Positions 58,401-64,000 of a stretch of DNA of 64,000 bases are shown here, in pieces. The first letter of the stretch is position 1. Every line of letters starts with the position of its first letter. A model generated the notes under the pieces. The model saw nothing but the letters and a program-made list of their open reading frames with translations. It was not told the origin of the DNA and did no database searches. The stretch spans positions 1-64,000 of the forward strand of contig JAXGGA010001172.1 of NCBI GenBank assembly GCA_038373865.1, in the 5' to 3' direction. The translations under genes were made by a program, and so were the position numbers. The stretch is from Uloborus plumipes. Its lineage: Eukaryota; Arthropoda; Arachnida; Araneae; Uloboridae.

Positions 58401-58610
58401 CCAATGACCTCCCGTGACCTCCCATTAGGGCACCCTTACTTTTGCTTAGTTTAATTACAAAAGAAAACGGTTTTTGCGGCTTGATGCAAGTTTTGCACAG
58501 CGATTCATACACTGCTCGACATTGAAAATGCAACACCAAGAAGGAGTGGTCAGAAATTGATGAAATTTGGTAAGAAGACAGAGACAGCATGGAACAATAA
58601 GTGATATTTA

Positions 58611-60419
58611 TCTCTACTAATAATAAAGCTGAAGGTGGTTCTGTCTGTCCTTCTTTCTTTCTTTCTGTCTGTCTGTCTGTTACGCGCGTAGCGCCAAAAC
58701 CGTTCGGTCGATTTTCATGCCACTTGGCACAAAATTAGTTTGTAGCATGTAGTTTTGCACCTCGAAGCGATTTTTCGAACATTCCATTTCGTTCTTTTTC
58801 TATTCGAATTCTTAGAGGAAATTCGATAAAATAGGGAAGAAATATTCCATACACATTTTCAAGTCTTATGTCATTCGAAAGCTTGAAATTTTCTGCACAA
58901 AATGACGTTTTTTCGAAGTTTCTACGATCATCAGGAGAGCTGTAACAATTGTTTTTAGAATCCCGAAATTCAAGGCTTACCTTCAGTAAAGCAAGCCAAA
59001 CGATTCTAAAATGGCTTTGCTCGCGAATAAAATTTGTTTGAAAATAGAGATGAAATGAATTATTTTATCAACGGAAATCAACTTTTCATGTTGTTACCAT
59101 GGTTACGTTTTTATTTCGTTCTTTTTCCCTTAATAATTTTAAAAATGTATTTGTTTTTGTAACAATCCAAACTCCAAGCCTTATTAAAATTAGTCAAATG
59201 AAATATTAAAAACCGTGATAAGATGGTACCTGTCAATCAAATGAGAAATCGAGTCCTTTCCTTAAAATACAGGATACCATTCTAAATTTATCGTCTGCAA
59301 AACATATTTTACTTCATTATTAATTTATTTCAATATAAATTGCAGCAAATGGCTTGAGTGAACGAATTTAGCTTTTAATTTATCGTTTGCTGGTTGATCT
59401 TTGTCGATGTTTATTGTTTTTATTATCATTGTGAAGAATAATGCACGAAATTTCTATGACTAATACTTAAAATTTTTAGGATCAGTTGAGTTTAAAAGAA
59501 AAAATTGCTCCAAATATACTTTTGCAATGTGATTATTTATTGTTGGACTGTAATTTGCAGCAATAATTGCATTTAATAAATAATGAAAGACAATATTAAA
59601 AATTATTTTTTTGGCGACTTTTTTACAATTTGGCATTCAATTCTATTTCAGTATATTTACTTCTATCTTATTGCGATATTGCAACGTTCTTTCTAAAGTA
59701 TGTCATTTCGGAAAATGTATTATTTTGTTTTTGAAGTTAGGAAAGAAAACTTTCTTCTTCTTTTAAACTTTGGTAAGATTTCTGTTGGTTTCTGTGAGCA
59801 ACAAAATTTTTCTTATTTTTTCCTTTGGCTTATTTTTGTGCACCTATCTTTGGGGTTGCATTCGAATGTCCCCAAGGGCGTGATTTACCCCTTTTATGGG
59901 GTAATCAGGGCTTTCAATGCAGACCAAAGTGATATGAATTGGCGCGACCACTTGGCGATATCTCGCCAAGCTTTTGGTCACCAAGTGTTTGACGCCAATT
60001 TGGCGACATATCGCCAAGTTGGCAATAAATTTAGCGAAAAAAAAATTTTTTTGGGTTCAATTTGGCGCTATTGGCGATATTTTGCGAAAAATCTACTGAA
60101 TGATGTTAAAATCGGCGATATTTAGGAGATTAATCATTGTGCAACATTTTTTTGCATTGTTTCGTGGCAAACTAGGGATGCAAATGTTTGAATTGTTATC
60201 TTACTCACTTCAAGCACTATTTTAGCACTTAAGGCATCTACTAAGAAATTTACACGTAAAAGGAAGTAGTGTAGGGTCCATACCAAATTTTTATATCATA
60301 CTTTGAAGGAATTATAGTTGAATTATAACTAAAATAGAGTATTTTTTTCTGCTATATCATTTTTTTACAAATGAACTTTTAATTTTATACCACGGGCAAA
60401 GCCGTGCGGGTACCGCTAG
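58611..60419 (+). mobile_element. Non-autonomous Helitron nested in the Tc1-like element
   Basis: It starts A^TCTCTACTAATAATAAAG at 58611 and ends CTAG^T at 60419, with the hairpin CACGGGCAAAGCCGTG (60391-60406) 9 bp before CTAG. Near the 5' end are (TTTC/TGTC)n and TTACGCGCGTAGCGCCAAAA. No Rep/helicase is present. Part of an ACTTCC/TTGGCGA repeat (59833-60291) sits in its 3' third. A second, truncated copy starts at 61970. Confidence 0.88.
59833..60291 (+). repeat. ACTTCC/TTGGCGA interspersed repeat, copy E (5'-truncated)
   Basis: It begins in mid-element (GTGCACCT...GGTTGCATTCGAATG) and runs to GGAAGTAGTGTAGGGTCCATACC. The TTGGCGA cluster (59938-60085) is well kept. A 141-codon frame spans its start but is chance. 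5' truncation like that of copy D hints at a common break point. Confidence 0.75.
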
Positions 60420-60463
60420 TTTCAAAATAAATAAGCAAAATGTAGAGCGAGGACGGCGTCGGC

Positions 60464-61495
60464 TCAGTAAGAAGTAGGACCACCGCGGACAGCGATGCAC
60501 GAAGAAACACGTCTAGGCATGGAGTCAATAAGCCTGCGGATGGTGTCCTGAGGGATGGCACTCCGTTCCCTTTCAACCATTTGCCACAGTTCGTCCTCTG
60601 AACGAGGCAGTGGCAGGTTCTGCAAACGGCGTCCAATCACGTCCCACACATGTTCGATTGGTGATAAGTCAGGAGAGTATGGTGGCCAGGAAAGCATCTG
60701 TACAGCTCGTAGAGCATGTTGGCTGATTCGAGCACTGTGAGGCCGGGCGTTATCCTGTTGAAAAATTGCATTTGGCAGACCCTGAAGGTAGGGGATTGCC
60801 ACCGGCCGCAGTACATTATCTACATATCGTTGGGCCGTCATAGTGCCCCGAATACGAACTAGAGGTGATACGGAATTGTATGCAATAGCGCCCCAAGCCA
60901 TTATGCCACGTTGTCGCGCTGTGGGGCGTTCCACAGTTACTGCCGGATTCGATCTTTCTCCACGTCGACGCCACACACGTGTGCGATGACTATCGCTGGA
61001 CAAACAGAAGCGGGATTCATCTGAGAACACTACGGTTTGCCATTCTGCCATCCACGTCGCTCTGGTCCGGCACCATTCCAAACGTTGGAGTCTGTGCTGT
61101 GAGGTCAATGGCAGTCTTCTTAGCGGGCGCCGTGATTGCAGGCCACGTGCAACCAGTCGACGGGAAATGGTTCTCGTCGACACAGGAACATCCAGGGTAC
61201 CTTGCACGTGCTGCAGAATCGACGTACAAGTGACTTGCGGGTCCGCCACAGCTTGTCGGTGAATCCGTCGATCCAAGCGGTCTGACGTCACTCTGGCTGC
61301 ACCTGCACCCCTCAATGTGGCTACATTTCCTCTTTCCAACCATCTCCGACACAGCCGATGCACAGTGCTTGCATCCATGTGGGTATCAGCTGCAATTTGA
61401 CGTATGGATCAACCTCCCCTTCCCAGTCCGATCACCATACCCCTTGTAAAGTCGTCTATATGCTGGAAGTGTCTTCTTTGAGGACGGCGTGGCAT
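60464..61495 (-). pseudogene. Tc1-like transposase with one premature stop
   Basis: From ATG at 61493-61495 the frame reads MPRRPQRRHFQHIDDFTRGM, reaches an in-frame TGA at 61409-61411 (codon 29, where Trp is expected: GG-W-SIRQIA), then is open for 314 codons to the stop by 60464. It has a helix-turn-helix (STVHRLCRRWLER), a second DNA-binding domain (TRTISRRLVARG), and catalytic blocks VFSDESRF, FQQDNARPHSA and SPDLSPIEHVWD with all three acidic residues. By my count 32 residues separate the last two. A shorter product could start at the ATG of MDASTVHRL (61378), lacking the first helices. Otherwise it looks young. Confidence 0.88.
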
Positions 61496-61969
61496 TTCCT
61501 CCTATCACACGTATCCTTCGAGACAAAAACCAAATTTCTCCGATAATTAGTCTGGCAGAAAAACCAACATGAACATAGCCCACTTTTCAACTTCATTCTC
61601 TTATATCTTACTTCACGTGCGTCGGAGAGCTGCGCATTTCATATCATTTGCAGAACTCAGTGACGTGCGGCTACGGTAAAATTTGCATGAATTTCTGACC
61701 ACTCCTTCTTGGTGTTGCATTTTCAATGTCGAGCAGTGTATTATGTTCATCCTGCAGACATGCAGATACTGCCGTTTACCTGCCCACAGTAACGAAAAAT
61801 GCAGTTACTGCTAATTACCATTGGTTAAAAAACAGTTTTTTTTCATCGGAAACCAAAAAAAGATGCTTGTACCATAAAACTAATGTAACATAGATTTCAA
61901 AAATGCAAAAAAATGAAAATCGAAAAATTTGCAGTTACTGCCCTTTACCTGCCCACGGCAGTTAGCTAA

Positions 61970-62760
61970 TCTCTACTCTACTAATAATAAAGCTGAAGGT
62001 TTGTCTCTCTTTCTGTCTGTCTGTTACGCGCGTAGCGCCAAAACCGTTCGGTCGATTTTCATGCCACTTGGCACAAAATTCGTTCGTAGCATGTAGTTTT
62101 GCACCTCGAAGCGATTTTTCGAAAATTCCATTTCGTTCTTTTTCTATTCGAATTCTTAGCGGAAATTCGATAAAATAGGGAAGAAATATTTCACACACAT
62201 TTTCAAGTCTTATGTCATTCGAAAGCTTGAAATTTTCTGCACAAAATGAAGTTTTTTCGAAGTTTCTACGATCATCAGGAGAGCTGTAAGAATTGTTTTT
62301 AGAATCCCGAAATTCAAGGCTTACCTTCAGTAAAGCAAGCCCAACGATTCTAAAATGGTTCAGCTCGATAATAAAATTTGTTTGAAAAGAGAGATGAAAA
62401 GAATTATTTTATCAACGGAAATCAACTTTTCATGTTGTTACTATGGTTACGTGTTCATACTTATTTTTGTTTCGTTCTTTTTCCAGGGTTGCCAGACGTA
62501 GTATTTTTGATTCTACGGTAGTATTTTTTCGGCCCAAATAAGGAGCGTAGTATTTTTCTGGCAACCCTGTTTCCAATATACTAATGACTTAATTAAAAGA
62601 TTTGGCGGATTTTTTTTTTTTTTTCATTTTCATAGATTTCGCATTTCAGCAACATTGATTTTGGCAACGTTTGGAAACGGTAGTATTTTGTAATATTTTT
62701 TTTAGAGGAGGCGTAGTATTTTTTTGTTCCAATTCTCTGGCAACCCTGTCTTTTTCCCGG
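61970..62760 (+). mobile_element. Truncated second copy of the 58611 Helitron
   Basis: It begins A^TCTCTACTCTACTAATAATA at 61970 and follows the 58611 copy closely through TTACGCGCGTAGCGCC, TTCATGCCACTTGGCACAAA and ATCAACTTTTCATGTTGTTA. A hAT MITE interrupts it at 62484-62748. After the MITE the match ends within a few bases (TCTTTTTCCC), and no CTAG end is found, so its 3' part is gone or replaced by the retrotransposon. Confidence 0.75.
62484..62748. mobile_element. 265-bp hAT MITE
   Basis: CAGGGTTGCCAGACG at 62484 and CTGGCAACCCTG ending 62748 are inverted and flanked by the perfect 8-bp duplication TCTTTTTC (62476-62483, 62749-62756). GTAGTATTTTT occurs five times inside, and an internal CTGGCAACCCTG at 62558-62569 is a second copy of the right end. 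The sister Helitron at 59120 has the empty site TTCTTTTTCCC. Confidence 0.88.
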
Positions 62761-63234
62761 TGAAGATGCTTTGGGACCCTGTTTGGCGCGTTTTCAAAAA
62801 GTCAACTACGCAAAATAGCTAGGGTTACCACGCTTGGCGCGCCTATCGTTCATTTAGCGAGAAAAGGGTACCTAAAGCACAGTGGTAGTTCTTGTCGAAC
62901 GCGCCGCAGCTAAGCCTTTAATTTAATTATTATTGCGCTTTGCTTGCACGCGTTTGGCAACGATTAAAAAAAAGGTTTTTTTTTTTTTTTTTTTTTAGAA
63001 TTCCATATTCTGAGTTTGAAGTTGTTCGTTTGCATCGTATCTCTTCATGTATTCTAATATTCTTTAATTCATATCTCTTTAATATTCATCTTGTGTACAT
63101 AGTTTTTAGTGTTGTGTTAAAATAAATATTTATCGCATTTAATAAAGAAAATTCATCACTCATCGAACTCACATTATACAGAGTAAGCGGATTTACAAGT
63201 TTTCAAAAGAAATACAAGGTAACCCGCCATGCTC
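62760..63234 (+). other. Putative 5' LTR region of a BEL/Pao retrotransposon
   Basis: Sequence between the Helitron remnant and the primer-binding site. It has GC-rich GGCGCG blocks, a long T-run (62976-62996) and AATAAA at 63121 and near 63140, as expected around an LTR polyadenylation site. It ends ...CTCA at about 63234. The 3' LTR lies outside the window, so borders are guesses. Confidence 0.4.
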
Positions 63235-63242
63235 AATCATTT

Positions 63243-63260
63243 TGGAGCCACCAGTGAGGA
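63243..63260 (+). other. Candidate tRNA primer-binding site
   Basis: TGGAGCCACCAGTGAGGA begins with TGG, the complement of a tRNA CCA end, and lies a few bases after the presumed LTR end and 370 bp before the gag start. The priming tRNA is not identified. Confidence 0.35.
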
Positions 63261-63631
63261 TTTGATGTTATATTTGTGAATCATCGAATCTTATTCTAAA
63301 GGTACGATATTTTGAAATCTCTTGCTTTGAAAAATGAAAACGTAGAACTTTGTATAATTTATTTACCGCACTTGATTCTTATTATTATGCATATCATTCA
63401 TGACTGTTATTATTCGAATTCATTTGAGCTATAAATAACAAACTGAGACTTTTATTCCATTGAAATAATTCATATTCATTTTCCTGGTTTACAAATATTA
63501 GATTATACATTCTATACGCAAGATTATATTCTACAACAGAACAAGTATTCAAATTATTCTATTCTTCATTTATTGCATAATATACAGAGACATTCTATTC
63601 TATAATATTTTTGTGCACTTTATGTAAAACC

Positions 63632-64000
63632 ATGACTTCTAAAGTTGCATCTACGTACGAAAAGGCTAAAAAGAAAAGATCGACTATTCGTGCAGTCACA
63701 ACTAAATTATTGAGTAAAATTACTGAGAATTTAAAAGATGAAAATATTACACATTCAGATTTAAATACATTCAAACTACAACTGAGCAATAAACTTAACC
63801 AAATTCAAGCTGCTGATATAGAAATTGAAAATTTAATTGAAGATATAGACGAATTCGGAATTGAAATTGAAACTAGTCAGGATTATTCAGATAAAATTCA
63901 CAATCTTTTATTCGAAATTGAAAACAGAATTCACAAATTTAAATATGACGTTGAGAAAGATAATAGATTAACAGCACCAACTCAATATGGACATTCTCAA
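63632..64000 (+). CDS. BEL/Pao-type retrotransposon gag, N-terminal part (runs off window)
   Basis: An ATG at 63632 opens 123 codons without a stop to the last base. The protein starts MTSKVASTYEKAKKKRSTIR and continues as a helical, Lys/Glu/Asp/Asn-rich sequence (TTKLLSKITENL, then NKLNQIQAADIEIENLIEDI and QDYSDKIHNLLFEIENRI). A basic start followed by long helices with I/L heptad spacing is typical of the DUF1759-type gag head of BEL/Pao polyproteins. The upstream LTR-like region and primer site agree. Composition is AT-rich like its neighbours. Protease, reverse transcriptase and integrase should lie downstream. Intactness cannot be judged. Confidence 0.6.
   Translation, partial: MTSKVASTYEKAKKKRSTIRAVTTKLLSKITENLKDENITHSDLNTFKLQLSNKLNQIQAADIEIENLIEDIDEFGIEIETSQDYSDKIHNLLFEIENRIHKFKYDVEKDNRLTAPTQYGHSQ

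Larger units (their letters stand above)
58510..61738 (-). mobile_element. Tc1-like transposon interrupted by a Helitron
   Basis: CACTGCTCGACATTGAAAAT at 58510 is matched by ATTTTCAATGTCGAGCAGTG ending 61738, flanked by TA (58508-58509, 61739-61740). The inversion extends about 60 bp inward to AGGAGTGGTCAGAAATT. Removing the 1.8-kb Helitron at 58611-60419 restores a 1.4-kb element. One nearly intact transposase frame lies on the minus strand. Confidence 0.92.
56327..61961. mobile_element. TIR element CTGCCGTGGGCAGG, host of a four-layer nest
   Basis: CTGCCGTGGGCAGGTAAA at 56327 is matched by TTTACCTGCCCACGGCAG ending 61961, and TTAG flanks both sides (56323-56326, 61962-61965). Subterminal inverted copies of GCAGATACTGCCGTTTACCT occur near 56521 and 61760. 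Inside are interspersed repeats C and D and a Tc1-like transposon holding a Helitron. Subtracting these leaves roughly 1.2 kb with no recognisable transposase. A 4-bp duplication leaves the superfamily open. Confidence 0.78.

Noticed and set aside
59700..60125. 141-codon open frame
   Set aside because: It crosses the border between Helitron body and a truncated interspersed repeat; other copies of that repeat do not keep it open.

Overview
The window is AT-rich animal nuclear DNA, most likely from an arthropod and perhaps a chelicerate such as a spider. The evidence is a split metazoan homeobox gene, no bacterial-style gene packing, and many eukaryotic transposons: Helitrons, Tc1/mariner, hAT, PIF/Harbinger-like and Sola-like elements, a tRNA-derived SINE, non-LTR and LTR retroelements. 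The arthropod/spider assignment is inference from the repeat mix and protein style.

Only one host protein-coding exon is recognisable: the last exon of a Gbx (gastrulation brain homeobox / Drosophila unplugged) homeobox gene at 5245-5439 on the + strand. It carries homeodomain helix 3 and the conserved Gbx C-terminal tail. The rest of the homeobox is not in the window, so the intron before this exon exceeds 5.2 kb. It is filled by a Helitron (1703-4891) that holds a piece of a non-LTR retrotransposon, an inverted-repeat MITE and a Tc1-like element, the last itself interrupted by a hAT element.

Downstream of Gbx the window is a transposon graveyard broken by short GC-richer unique islands (about 20.4-21.1, 32.1-32.9, 37.8-38.2, 42.0-42.3, 43.4-43.8, 45.1-45.3, 48.2-48.6, 52.1-52.4 and 53.8-54.2 kb). 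These are candidate regulatory DNA of the Gbx locus. Main elements: a foldback element at 7475-10858 built of ~172-bp units that mostly carry the palindrome TGACGTCA; three Helitrons joined end to end at 12617-17102; a three-layer nest at 24294-29454 (Tc1 relic > hAT > hAT); a SINE at 30565-30953; an intact Tc1-like transposon with a 348-aa transposase at 33531-34752; a 2.4-kb palindromic element at 34818-37202; TIR elements at 38804-40091 and 45602-47290; a decayed mariner at 50149-51429; and a four-layer nest at 56327-61961 (TIR element > Tc1-like > Helitron > interspersed repeat). The window ends in a probable BEL/Pao LTR retrotransposon whose gag frame opens at 63632 and runs off the end.

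Many element boundaries are fixed directly by matching terminal inverted repeats and target-site duplications: 8 bp for hAT, TA for Tc1/mariner, 3 bp for PIF/Harbinger-like, 4 bp for Sola-like, 11 bp for the SINE. One insertion is confirmed by comparison with an empty copy of the same Helitron in the window.
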